Shown here: positions 34,201 to 42,270 of the stretch, piece by piece
How the letters are laid out: each line of letters opens with the position of its first letter
Numbering within the stretch: the first letter of the stretch is position 1
Assembly (NCBI RefSeq): GCF_002293435.1
Contig: NZ_DBDF01000205.1
Span: forward strand, 21,872 to 77,487
Direction: 5' to 3'
From: Bacteroides sp. UBA939
GTDB lineage: Bacteria > Bacteroidota > Bacteroidia > Bacteroidales > Bacteroidaceae
DNA: 55,616 nucleotides
Program-made: the position numbers and the translations under genes
The notes under the pieces: model-generated
Told to the model about the DNA's origin: nothing
Seen by the model: only the letters and a program-made list of their open reading frames with translations
Databases searched by the model: none

Positions 34201-34503
34201 GAAACGGACAGCATCCACATCGGCATGTTTGTCGAGTTCTACCGTAATTCTGCCATACCCGTTGCCGGAAGTGGAATTCAGCCTCTTTACCCCTTTGATA
34301 CGCGCCAGCATAGACTCCAGCTTACTGGTAGCTTCCATCTCTACCACCCGCGCTGATGTGCCCGGCATACTGAAATATACCGTGAAGCCCGGCAATGTAC
34401 GCGATGGGTTCAACTTGACCGGAAGCATCGGTATCAAAGCCATACCCACCAGTGCCAGACAGACAAAGGCGATGATGAGGGTGAAGGGGGAGAGGGATTT
34501 CAT
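31279..34503 (-). CDS. RND-family efflux permease (second permease of the locus)
   Basis: At 1074 residues this has the RND plan: one helix, a large periplasmic loop, five helices (about 335-530), a second periplasmic loop and a final helix bundle. The TM4 motif reads LVIDSTIVMTD (Asp then Ser where AcrB has two Asp), and the late helix reads GITVNASIYILNE, lacking the Lys of AcrB. It starts MKSLSPFTLIIAFVCLALVG. It lies 38 nt downstream of the TolC-like gene, separated by a heptamer repeat. Substrate not predictable; two permeases in one locus suggest a mixed trimer or alternate pumps. Confidence 0.88.
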   Translation of the reverse strand: MKSLSPFTLIIAFVCLALVGMALIPMLPVKLNPSRTLPGFTVYFSMPGTSARVVEMEATSKLESMLARIKGVKRLNSTSGNGYGRITVELDKHADVDAVRFEASTIIRQTWSQLPSGVSYPYIQMQVPDENTSRPFLSFTLNAPSTPILIQQYAEEHIKPRLAQLSGIYKVELSGATPMEWRLEYNNEQLRTLGISVSDIRQAIRLHYNKEFLGTHDMDAPNGKQWIRLVLAPEGVSGTFDPSVITLTVPGGRIIRLDELVTVAHAEEEPQSYYRINGLNSIYMSVTAEETANQLQLSTEVMKEMEAIRVVLPSGYEVHTSYDATEYIREELNKIYFRTGLTVLILLVFVWIITLNLRYLFLIVTSLSVNIAVAVIFYYLFGLEMQLYSLAGITVSLNLVIDSTIVMTDHILHRRNLKAFISVLAATLTTMGALVIIFFLDEKIRLNLQDFAAVVIINLAVSLFVALFFVPAMIDKIKLVKKSPGKALRRKSRRMIVAPEWLQSVKRWVRAHIRIRRITVHLTHFYQLLIRFLLRWRLAVCIVLLLGFGLPVFLIPEKLEGEGKWVEWYNKTLGSPTYKEKVKPVVDKALGGSLRLFVRNVYEGSYFSRNEEVVLSAYANLPNGSTLEQMNTLIKRVETYLSGFKEIKQFHASVYNARRGSIQIYFKKEHQHSGFPYTLKSHLIGKVNELGGGSWSVYGLQDQGFSNDVRESAGGYRIRMYGYNYDELYAWAEKLKEVLLSHRRIKEVFIQSEFSWWKDDYQEFYFNLNKERMAQENINAQYMFATIQPIFGKNMEVGTVVTENGTERIRLSSRQSRDYDVWGMQFFPYGTNGEKYYKLSELAAVEKGQMPQQIAKENQQYRLCLQYEYIGSYEQGNKLQKRDLEEFNKLLPMGYTAESDSQSWMWGKKDNKQYLLLLVVIGIIFFITSILFNSLKQPLAIIFIIPVSYIGVFLTFYWFRLNFDQGGFASFVLLCGITVNASIYILNEYNSIRRRFPRLSALRAYTKAWNAKVVPIFLTVVSTILGFIPFMVGTEKEAFWFPLASGTIGGLVMSVIGIFFFLPVFCLKRKKLKT

Positions 34504-34504
34504 T

Positions 34505-34540
34505 TTGAATTATGAATTATGAATTATGAATTATGAATTG
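34505..34540. repeat. Heptanucleotide tandem repeat (GAATTAT) between efflux genes
   Basis: About five consecutive copies of GAATTAT fill the 38-nt gap between the TolC-like gene and the second RND permease, just before the permease start. Copy-number slippage here would change the spacing upstream of the permease ATG. Confidence 0.7.
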
Positions 34541-34541
34541 G

Positions 34542-36017
34542 TTAGTGTTCGTAGTCGAATTTGTCGGAAAGGGAGAAGCCACTGGCAAAATCGTGCAGGG
34601 TTAGTTTGCGGATTTTGTAGTAGTTGAACCAGTAATCTCTCAGAGAGGAAATGTAATTGCGCTGGGCTTCTTGCTGGCGGTTCAGGGACAGGGTGAGACT
34701 GTTGATGTCTGCTTTGCCGATAATGAATCGCTGGCGGGTTTCGTTGTATGCCAGGATAGAGAGGTCGAGGGCTTCTTCGGCGCTTATGACCAGTGATTGC
34801 TGGACATTGAAGTCGTTCACGGTCATGATAACTTCTTCTTCAATACTGATTTCACTTTGACGGGAAGAGGTTTTCACTATATTCAGGTTGTTACGAGCCA
34901 TATTGTATCTTCCCTTACGCACGCCCCAGTCCACCAGCGGGATAGAGACGCTGACAGCTATCATTTCCTGTTGTCCGGGATTTTTATAGGCGTCTCCAAA
35001 CTTCCTTGCCACCTGGTTGAAACCGATGCTGGCGTTGATGCTGGCATTGAAACGGGATTCTTTCCTGGTTCTGTCCACATTTTGTTCGGCTTCCATCACA
35101 TTCTGACGCAATCCCAGAAAATTCGGGTTATTGGCGCGCGCCGCAGTAAGGGCAGCATCAACCGAAATATTCAATTCTCCTGGACGACCGGGAAGAACAA
35201 GCTTGATATCCGTGTTCTTCTCCAGATTCAGGAAAGATACCAGAGAGAACATGGCTCGCTTCAGAGAACTTTCGGCATTCTGCAAAGTGTTGCGGGCATT
35301 TACTGCGCCCAGTTTCAGGGTTAATAAATCCGCACGGCTGATTGAAGCTATTTTCAGCCGTTGCATACCGATACGGTAAAGGGTATCGGAGGAAACCACA
35401 TTTTCTTTTGCCAAGTCATACTCCGCCTGCGCCATGGCAAGTGTAAAGAAGTAGTTGGTGGCTTGTTCGGATACTTGTTCGGTATTGTAAATATATTCCT
35501 TCTTCACTTTTTCGTACTTCAGCGGTTCTATTTTCCGCTCCCAACGGAAAGGGTTGTATCCCACCAAATCTTGGGAGTAACCGATACGTATCGGAATACT
35601 GGTGTATTGGGTATAGGTATTGGAACCGTAACTGCGCATATAGCCCAAATCCGTATCCAGGTAGAACGTACCGCCCGTCAGGTCAAAGTTTTGCCTGATA
35701 GCCAGATTGCCATAGGCGGAGAAGGATTGCTGGCTACGATAGATATCCAGGTCTTGTTCGTAGTCGTAACGCTTGGTTATATCGCGGTTGTATTGGGCGG
35801 GGGTCATGTTCAGCGTCAGGCTCGGCAGGCGGTTCGCCTTATAAGTGCGATACCCCCAATAACCTGCCAAATACATGTTTTTTGTGCGGAAAGCCTCTAA
35901 CGAACTGTCATTCGCGATGGTGATAGTCCGTTGCAAGTCCAACGTTATCTGTTGTTGGGCGACTGTAGGCATTGCCTGGGAAAGCCCTAAAAGAATTATT
36001 AAACCAAGTTTCTTCAT
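34542..36017 (-). CDS. TolC-family outer-membrane efflux protein
   Basis: The 491-residue protein has a signal peptide (MKKLGLIILLGLSQAMPTVA) followed by the repeated helical-hairpin layout of TolC: YFFTLAMAQAEYDLAKENV, a first coiled region, VDAALTAARANNPNF at the start of the second repeat, RKESRFNASINASIGFNQ and NDFNVQQSLVISAEEALDLS. It forms the outer-membrane exit duct for the RND pumps around it. The order adaptor, permease, TolC, permease is unusual. The type I exporter at 12.7-16.3 kb lacks its own outer-membrane duct and could in principle use a protein of this kind, but that is speculation. Confidence 0.9.
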   Translation of the reverse strand: MKKLGLIILLGLSQAMPTVAQQQITLDLQRTITIANDSSLEAFRTKNMYLAGYWGYRTYKANRLPSLTLNMTPAQYNRDITKRYDYEQDLDIYRSQQSFSAYGNLAIRQNFDLTGGTFYLDTDLGYMRSYGSNTYTQYTSIPIRIGYSQDLVGYNPFRWERKIEPLKYEKVKKEYIYNTEQVSEQATNYFFTLAMAQAEYDLAKENVVSSDTLYRIGMQRLKIASISRADLLTLKLGAVNARNTLQNAESSLKRAMFSLVSFLNLEKNTDIKLVLPGRPGELNISVDAALTAARANNPNFLGLRQNVMEAEQNVDRTRKESRFNASINASIGFNQVARKFGDAYKNPGQQEMIAVSVSIPLVDWGVRKGRYNMARNNLNIVKTSSRQSEISIEEEVIMTVNDFNVQQSLVISAEEALDLSILAYNETRQRFIIGKADINSLTLSLNRQQEAQRNYISSLRDYWFNYYKIRKLTLHDFASGFSLSDKFDYEH

Positions 36018-36077
36018 TATTTCAAGCTTTTATATTTATTGCTTATAAATGATAATTTAGCGAAGCGGAACTTCGCA

Positions 36078-36148
36078 GTGATTAGTGTTTAGCAAGAGTA
36101 TCTCTATTAATCACTATCACTGAGATACTCTTGTTAATCACTAATCAC
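36078..36148. repeat. Near-perfect inverted repeat between permease and TolC genes
   Basis: GTGATTAGTGTTTAGC... at 36078-36104 and its partner ending ...AATCACTAATCAC at 36122-36148 match over about 25 of 27-28 positions around a 17-nt loop. Further TTAATCACTAA words follow to 36165. A small hairpin GCGAAG/CTTCGC precedes it at 36060-36076. No gene lies in 36018-36176; the structure may act as an mRNA processing or termination signal inside the efflux operon. Confidence 0.7.
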
Positions 36149-36176
36149 TAAACCTTAATCACTAATTAATTATCAT

Positions 36177-39100
36177 TTATCTTATTTTTTTCTCCTTATA
36201 AATAAACCAATATATCAACGGAATGATGAACAGACTGACCAACGTACCGATAAACATAGCTCCAATCATAGCTATGGAGAGTGGTTTCTGCAATTCCGAC
36301 CCCATGTCGGAAGAGAAGAGCAACGGCACCATGGCAAAAATCGTTGTCAGCGAAGTCATAATAATGGGACGCAACCTGCGCCGCCCCGCCTCGTGAATGG
36401 CTTCCAGCAAAGGTACACCCGCCTTGCGCAACTCATTAATTGCGTCGAGCTTCAGGATAGAGTCGTTGATAATGATACCGCATGTCACAATCAGTCCGAT
36501 AGCAGACATCAGATTGAGCGTATGCCCGAACACCCAAAGCAGCACAAGGGCGAACGCCACATCCACCGGTATCTCCAACAGCACTATAAGCGGTTGCACA
36601 AAGCTTTCGAACTGCGCCGCCAGAATAAAATACATCAGCAGGATAGAAATGAATAGAATAACCACCAGTTCATTAAGCATCTTCCGATTTGAGAAGAAAC
36701 TCCCGGAAAAAGCCATATCCCACTCTGCGGTCGTATCCACAGTTTCTTTCACCTGCTCCATCAAAGGCTCCGCCTTTTGCACATCATAGAAGCGGAACGG
36801 AATGTATTCTCCGTTACGTCCCGCTGTAATAGATTTTAAATCTTCCGCCGGGGTAACCGTCACCAATTCACGCAAAGGAAGGTATTCCGTTCTGCCCTTA
36901 TCCATCCGTGTTTGCACCAATGTTTCCTGCAAAATATCGTTTACCGTCTGCTCCTCACCTACAATACTGATGGGCAGATATTGCTGGTAGGAATGAAGGG
37001 TGGCAACGCTGTTTTCCTTAAAAGCCGTTTTCAGCACACGATACAGTTCATCATACGAAACATTGTATAGCAACAGTTTTTCCTGATTAATACGGATATT
37101 CAACTGATTTTCGAAAGCAATGCCCGTAGGAGCATACCCTGTGCCGGCAGTAAGTTCCTCTTCCAGCTTCCGCAAGTCTGCGGCTAACGGTACTTTCTCC
37201 TTATTACGGGTATAGAGTTCCGCAACAACATCAGCCTCACCCGTCACGAACAGTTTCTCGAACACCGTCTCAGGCGGTGAAAAAGAAACGACTGCCAGCG
37301 GATATTCTGTTTTCACCAAACGGTAAATCTTTTCTTGCAGAGGAGGTATCTCCGACGGGGTCTCCGTCTTGAAATACAGCTCGGCTTCCGACGACGAAAG
37401 GGCTTGCTCTCTGTTCAGAAGATAATCCTGCTGCCCGACGGAAGCGGTTTGTTCGACGGTTTCTTCTTTCAATGTTTCAAAGATGGCATTCACCCTGTGC
37501 CGGTTTTCATCCACGTGTATATTTTCATTCCATTCCACTCGCACCATCAGTTCGTTCTGGTCAATCTGCGGCATGCGTTCCTTGCCGATGAAGTAGAACA
37601 TGAATACGCATAACGGCAAGGAGATGATGCAGAACAGCACGCTCACCGTTTTATGGGAAAATATCCAGTCGACTCCCGCATCATAGAAGCGGTCGAGCGT
37701 ATGTTCCTTAATCGGATTATTGATACGTATACGCGAAAACCATGACTTGCCGCGAATCCCCATGCGGTAAACCAGCATATAAAGTACCGGCAGCAACATG
37801 ATACCTGTAAAATAAGATACAATCAAACCGACTGTCACGGAAAAGGCTTGGTCATAGAAGATTGCCCCCGCAATGCCGCTCATGAAAATCAAAGGTACAA
37901 ATACCGCTATGGTAGTCAGCGAAGAACTAAGCATCGGCGTTATCACTTCGCTTGTACCCGCAATGCAGGCACGTTTCAACGAATATCCCCGCTCCCGGTA
38001 TTGCGAAATATTCTCCGTAACAATAATGGAACTGTCAATCATCATACCCAATGCCAGAATCAACCCGGACAGGGATATGATATTGAGAGACATCTTGAAC
38101 AGATAGAAGAAAAGGAAGCTGACAATAATAGAAACTACCATACTCAACCCGATAATAAACGGAGACTTAACATCTCCCAGAAAGAATATGGCTACAATAC
38201 AGATAAAGAGAAAACCCAGAGACAAGTTCTGCTGCAAATTGGAAATTGTGTAATCCAGCAACTCCGTCTGGTTACGGCTGATACTGAAATCAATATCCGG
38301 ATATACTGCCCGGAAATATTCCATAGTGCCGCTAACCGCATTCTTCATGTCATCCATATTTTCGTCCGCTTGCTTGATGACCGCCAACGTCACCGCGCGC
38401 TTTCCATTGCTCATGGATATTCCTTTTTCCCTGACGGAAACTACTCCGATATGGCAGAACTCATTCAGGCGGATAATGCGCCCTTCTTTATTAATAAGGA
38501 TATTCTTCACGTCGTCTTCCGTACGAAGCAGGGTAGAGAACTTAATGTTATATTCATAATATCCGTCGCGTACGGTCATACTGCCCGGTTCTACGTTATT
38601 CTGTGCCAGTGCCGTTTCCACATCTTGTATGGAAAGTCCCCAAACAGCAAGTTTGTTTTTGTCGGGCATAATCTGCAACTGACGCTCTACTAATCCGGTG
38701 ATATCCACCATCGCTACTTCCGTCAACTGTTCAATACGCCGCTTGATTACATTCTCGGCAAACTCGCAAAGGTCAAGGAAAGCCCGTTCGTCCGTTTGTC
38801 CGTAGGTACTGTCATTTTTCAGGGTAAGGCTCAAATAGAAAACCGGAATGTCGGTAGCGCTCGCTTTGATAACTTTAGGACGTTCCGTGTCTTTAGGCAG
38901 GTAGTTCATGGCAGCGTCAATCTTTTCGTTCACCTCGATAAAAGCAAGGTCCGTATTGGTACCATAATCAAAACCCAACCGGATGATGCCCGCACCGTCA
39001 CGCGTTTCACTATCCATACCTTCCAGACGCGCCACTTGTATAAGTTGTTGCCTCAACGGCTTCACCACCATATTCTCCAACTCGCGCGCCGACGTGTTCT

Positions 39101-39248
39101 GCGCCGACACCTGTACTGTAATCTCCGGAATGGCAATATCCGGCAACAAAGATACCGGCAACGTGAAGTACGTCACCAGACCGACAATAAAACATGCGGT
39201 AAACGCCATCAGTACGGCAATGGGCCGCTGTATCAAGAACTTAATCAC
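36177..39248 (-). CDS. RND-family efflux permease (first permease of the locus)
   Basis: The 1023-residue protein starts MIKFLIQRPIAVLMAF (GTG start, overlapping the adaptor stop by 4 nt). It has the 12-helix RND layout with GMMIDSSIIVTENISQYRER in TM4 and GIIINDSILKLDAINELRKA in the late bundle, plus RLRPIIMTSLTTIFAMVPLL near the C-terminus. As in its partner, the second TM4 Asp and the later Lys of AcrB are not kept, as in many Bacteroidetes RND proteins. It pumps an unknown substrate (drug, lipid or metabolite) using the proton gradient. Confidence 0.92.
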   Translation of the reverse strand: MIKFLIQRPIAVLMAFTACFIVGLVTYFTLPVSLLPDIAIPEITVQVSAQNTSARELENMVVKPLRQQLIQVARLEGMDSETRDGAGIIRLGFDYGTNTDLAFIEVNEKIDAAMNYLPKDTERPKVIKASATDIPVFYLSLTLKNDSTYGQTDERAFLDLCEFAENVIKRRIEQLTEVAMVDITGLVERQLQIMPDKNKLAVWGLSIQDVETALAQNNVEPGSMTVRDGYYEYNIKFSTLLRTEDDVKNILINKEGRIIRLNEFCHIGVVSVREKGISMSNGKRAVTLAVIKQADENMDDMKNAVSGTMEYFRAVYPDIDFSISRNQTELLDYTISNLQQNLSLGFLFICIVAIFFLGDVKSPFIIGLSMVVSIIVSFLFFYLFKMSLNIISLSGLILALGMMIDSSIIVTENISQYRERGYSLKRACIAGTSEVITPMLSSSLTTIAVFVPLIFMSGIAGAIFYDQAFSVTVGLIVSYFTGIMLLPVLYMLVYRMGIRGKSWFSRIRINNPIKEHTLDRFYDAGVDWIFSHKTVSVLFCIISLPLCVFMFYFIGKERMPQIDQNELMVRVEWNENIHVDENRHRVNAIFETLKEETVEQTASVGQQDYLLNREQALSSSEAELYFKTETPSEIPPLQEKIYRLVKTEYPLAVVSFSPPETVFEKLFVTGEADVVAELYTRNKEKVPLAADLRKLEEELTAGTGYAPTGIAFENQLNIRINQEKLLLYNVSYDELYRVLKTAFKENSVATLHSYQQYLPISIVGEEQTVNDILQETLVQTRMDKGRTEYLPLRELVTVTPAEDLKSITAGRNGEYIPFRFYDVQKAEPLMEQVKETVDTTAEWDMAFSGSFFSNRKMLNELVVILFISILLMYFILAAQFESFVQPLIVLLEIPVDVAFALVLLWVFGHTLNLMSAIGLIVTCGIIINDSILKLDAINELRKAGVPLLEAIHEAGRRRLRPIIMTSLTTIFAMVPLLFSSDMGSELQKPLSIAMIGAMFIGTLVSLFIIPLIYWFIYKEKKIR

Positions 39249-40342
39249 GGCTTATCTTCTATTACTTTCACCGGAGCTTCGTGAGCCAGGTTCACATTGC
39301 CGGTCACTATAATCACATCTCCTTCTTTCAGTCCGCCATTGGGGGTTGCATCCTCAACCAGCGTATAATCTTCGGCGTTTTCCAGTCCCGTATTCACATA
39401 ATTCCACATTGCCCTTCCTTCTTCCAAGGTGAAAACAACCTGTTTGCCTGAACGTAGCACTAAAGCGCTTTTCGGGATAACCAACTGTCCGGCAAGCGAG
39501 CGATGTACGTAAACACGGATATTCATGCCATTGAACAATTTTCCTTGCCCGTTTACCAAGGCTTTCACCCGTACCATTCCTTTATCGTCTACCAGCGGAT
39601 TGATTTCTGTAATACGTCCTTCATACTTTGCAGAAGATTCCGAATAAGGAGTGACTACTACCTTATCTCCGTTTTTGATAAGAGGAAGTTCATTCTCCAG
39701 CACCGTGAAGTCCGCTTCCATGCCTTGTGCGCCAATCACTGTACAAAAGGCTTCAGAGGTATTCGCCGCATTATAAGGTTTGGAGAAAAGATTAGCCACC
39801 ACTCCGTCAAAAGGAGCAACCAGCGTGGCATGTTCTTCTTCATATTTAGCCAGTTCGTACTGGGAAAGGGTTTGATCGTAGCCGCTCTTCACTTTTGCCA
39901 GTTGTATGATATCATCAGGAATTTTAGTGGTGTCATCAGCCGCATAACCCTGCCCTATCAATACATCCTGCAATTCCAGCTTTGCCTTCTCCAAGGCATC
40001 TTTAGCCTGAGCGGTCTTATTCATCAAACGGAATTTATCCAATTCGGCCAACTTCTGTCCTTTTTGTACCCGGTCGCCATTCTTCACATAAATCTGCGCA
40101 ACAATTCCCGAGGTTTCAAAGCGTAAATCCGCCATACCGCCCGCCACAACCTTTCCATTACTCACCAATTCGTGATTAAATGATTGCCGCTTTAAAGTCA
40201 TCACGGTCACTTCATTCTTTTCTTCCGGCAATACGGTTGATACTCCTTCGTCGGAATCATCTTCTTTTTTCACATCGGAGCATGCCGCCAACATAAACAG
40301 TGCCAACCAGAGCAAATACCGGTAATTCTGTGTCTTTATCAT
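39245..40342 (-). CDS. RND efflux periplasmic adaptor (membrane fusion lipoprotein)
   Basis: The 365-residue protein has a lipoprotein signal (LFMLAACSD, Cys near 21), an N-terminal lipoyl half (MADLRFETSGIVAQIYVKNG, DRVQKGQKLAEL), an alpha hairpin at about 115-170, a second lipoyl half (ATLVAPFDGVVANLFSKPYN), and beta-barrel and proximal domains (INPLVDDKGMVRVKALVNGQ, QLVIPKSALVLRSGKQVVFT). It is the first gene of the efflux operon and the only adaptor for two permeases. Confidence 0.92.
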   Translation of the reverse strand: MIKTQNYRYLLWLALFMLAACSDVKKEDDSDEGVSTVLPEEKNEVTVMTLKRQSFNHELVSNGKVVAGGMADLRFETSGIVAQIYVKNGDRVQKGQKLAELDKFRLMNKTAQAKDALEKAKLELQDVLIGQGYAADDTTKIPDDIIQLAKVKSGYDQTLSQYELAKYEEEHATLVAPFDGVVANLFSKPYNAANTSEAFCTVIGAQGMEADFTVLENELPLIKNGDKVVVTPYSESSAKYEGRITEINPLVDDKGMVRVKALVNGQGKLFNGMNIRVYVHRSLAGQLVIPKSALVLRSGKQVVFTLEEGRAMWNYVNTGLENAEDYTLVEDATPNGGLKEGDVIIVTGNVNLAHEAPVKVIEDKP

Positions 40343-40397
40343 CTTTATTTAGTTTTTCAGTTTACATTCAGTTACGCGAATTAATTATTGATGGATG

Positions 40398-40405
40398 CAA
40401 AGTTA
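40398..40405 (-). promoter_or_regulatory. Bacteroides -7 box for the efflux operon
   Basis: On the minus strand TAACTTTG lies 55 nt before the adaptor ATG. No good -33 box is visible at the expected spacing. The rest of 40343-40556 is AT-rich without other features. Confidence 0.45.
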
Positions 40406-40556
40406 GTTACTTTCTCATTATAAACCACCATAAGTATATGGACAAAATAAGGTATTTATTTAATAGTTATTTATTTAATTATCAGAGAAGTATCGTTTTA
40501 CACCCATATAAACAGGTGGACAATGGAATAGCATTTTCTCCATTCGAAGGATAAAA

Positions 40557-42245
40557 TTAATCATTATCGGAATCCTTTGATATAGACAATATTTCTTCCT
40601 TCATCTCTTGCACAGCCGTGGAGTTTACTTTCGGTTCTTTCGTCAGGACAAGTTTTATCATACTTTCCAGCTTTTTTCGTTTGTCCGGCAGGTGAAAATC
40701 CGGTGCCGCATAAAGCTTCGCTAAAAGATAATAAGGGTAAAGCCTACCCGGCAGGCGATGAGTGGAACGAATGAACCAACTTTCAGCAGCGTTGTAATCA
40801 CCTGTTTGCTGACAGTTCTTACCGATAATATTCAGTATCATCGGGTCGTTACTACGGTTCAAGGCTTCTCTCAATATGCGATTGGATACTTCAAACTTTT
40901 CTTGTTTGTGCAGGCAATGACCATATTCAAACAAAAAAGCAGCACGGTTTTTCAATATGGGATAAAGGTGATGGTATTCTTCTTCCGCGGATTCGTATGC
41001 ACCCATATTATATAATACTTTCGCATTCGTCCATTCACGACAAGCTTGTCCGGTACGCAAATCACTTTGTAAACGTAACCCGCCTGTTATGCCTGTAAAT
41101 ACGGCGATAAGTAACCACAGCCAACGACTATTTCCCAATATACAAGCAAAAAATAAAATAGTAGATGTGACAACAAATACCGGTAATTGCAGAGGATAAG
41201 AAGAAAAAGAGAATACCATCAAAGAAAGAAGAGCGCCGCAAATGCCGTATCGTTTTTTTCTTATACCTATATATAAGCCGGTAATAATAACCGATAAAAG
41301 AAAGAGGGTTACAGGAACACCCAATTCCACCGCAACCTGCAAGTATTCATTAAAAGCATATTCGGGGCTACCGGCAACACGTTCTTCCCATGGTTCGTAA
41401 CCGCCTGCTGCAAAATAAGTTTCCTGGGCATCACCGTAAGCGGCGGCAAAATTACCAATACCATGCCCTTGCAGGAATTTCTCTTCAATGGTACTGCAAG
41501 CAATCTTCCACATAAACAAACGCCCCCTCGCGGAATCCGGTTTCAAGGAGAAAAGCAGGTAACCGGCCAACAACAAAACACACAAACAACTTGTTACCGC
41601 TGTTATTATTCGCCACTTATATGAATGCCACATTTTCTTAAACCGACTGTTCCAATCCATATAACAAGCATATACCCACAAACATGAAATACCTGCCGCC
41701 AACCAGGCGGAACGGCTCATACCGGCAGGAAGAACACAAAGTATTAATAACATTACACCACCGGCAACTGTATATTTTATACTGTAAATAAAGCGTCCGT
41801 CCTGCTCCTTCCTCTTTTTGCATACCAACCACTGATGCAAACAAACAGGAAGCACCATTGCCAGATAGCCGGAATAAGGACCGGGATTAAAGAAAGAACC
41901 TGTCAAAGCATACAACGAATGACCGGAAGCTGCAAAACCGTATAGTTGTCGCAAACCATAAACAGCCTCAATACCACCAAACAGAATTAATCCCCATGAA
42001 ACGGCAAAAGAGAATGAAAGCGGCCGCCTTTCTCTTATAAACAAAAAAGACAACAGGATACAAGACGATGCCCATATCGCCGCTTTGTCAAACCAGATCC
42101 ACTGCCCGATAGTTTCACCTGAAAGAAATTCCAAGTTATCAACGCATACCAGACTAAGCAACATACATACGGCGGCAAACTGCAATGTCACAGCCATGTA
42201 TGTCATTATCCTCCGGATACTGTGTGTCGTTATGATTCCTTTCAT
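40557..42245 (-). CDS. O-antigen-ligase-like membrane protein with C-terminal TPR
   Basis: The 562-residue protein has roughly 10-12 membrane helices across residues 15-395 with a large loop at about 245-305 (WKIACSTIEEKFLQGHGIGN, FAAAYGDAQETYF, NEYLQVAVELGVPVTLFLL) matching the Wzy_C / O-antigen ligase family, then TPR-like helices from about 405 (AKVLYNMGAYESAEEEYHHL, LHKQEKFEVSNRILREAL). Canonical members join sugar polymers to lipid A. It is the last gene of the NVEALA operon, 25 nt after the transglutaminase-like gene, so a role in attaching or exporting something linked to that peptide is possible but unproven. Confidence 0.83.
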   Translation of the reverse strand: MKGIITTHSIRRIMTYMAVTLQFAAVCMLLSLVCVDNLEFLSGETIGQWIWFDKAAIWASSCILLSFLFIRERRPLSFSFAVSWGLILFGGIEAVYGLRQLYGFAASGHSLYALTGSFFNPGPYSGYLAMVLPVCLHQWLVCKKRKEQDGRFIYSIKYTVAGGVMLLILCVLPAGMSRSAWLAAGISCLWVYACYMDWNSRFKKMWHSYKWRIITAVTSCLCVLLLAGYLLFSLKPDSARGRLFMWKIACSTIEEKFLQGHGIGNFAAAYGDAQETYFAAGGYEPWEERVAGSPEYAFNEYLQVAVELGVPVTLFLLSVIITGLYIGIRKKRYGICGALLSLMVFSFSSYPLQLPVFVVTSTILFFACILGNSRWLWLLIAVFTGITGGLRLQSDLRTGQACREWTNAKVLYNMGAYESAEEEYHHLYPILKNRAAFLFEYGHCLHKQEKFEVSNRILREALNRSNDPMILNIIGKNCQQTGDYNAAESWFIRSTHRLPGRLYPYYLLAKLYAAPDFHLPDKRKKLESMIKLVLTKEPKVNSTAVQEMKEEILSISKDSDND

Positions 42246-42270
42246 CTATGAAACTCCGGGATTTTACAAG

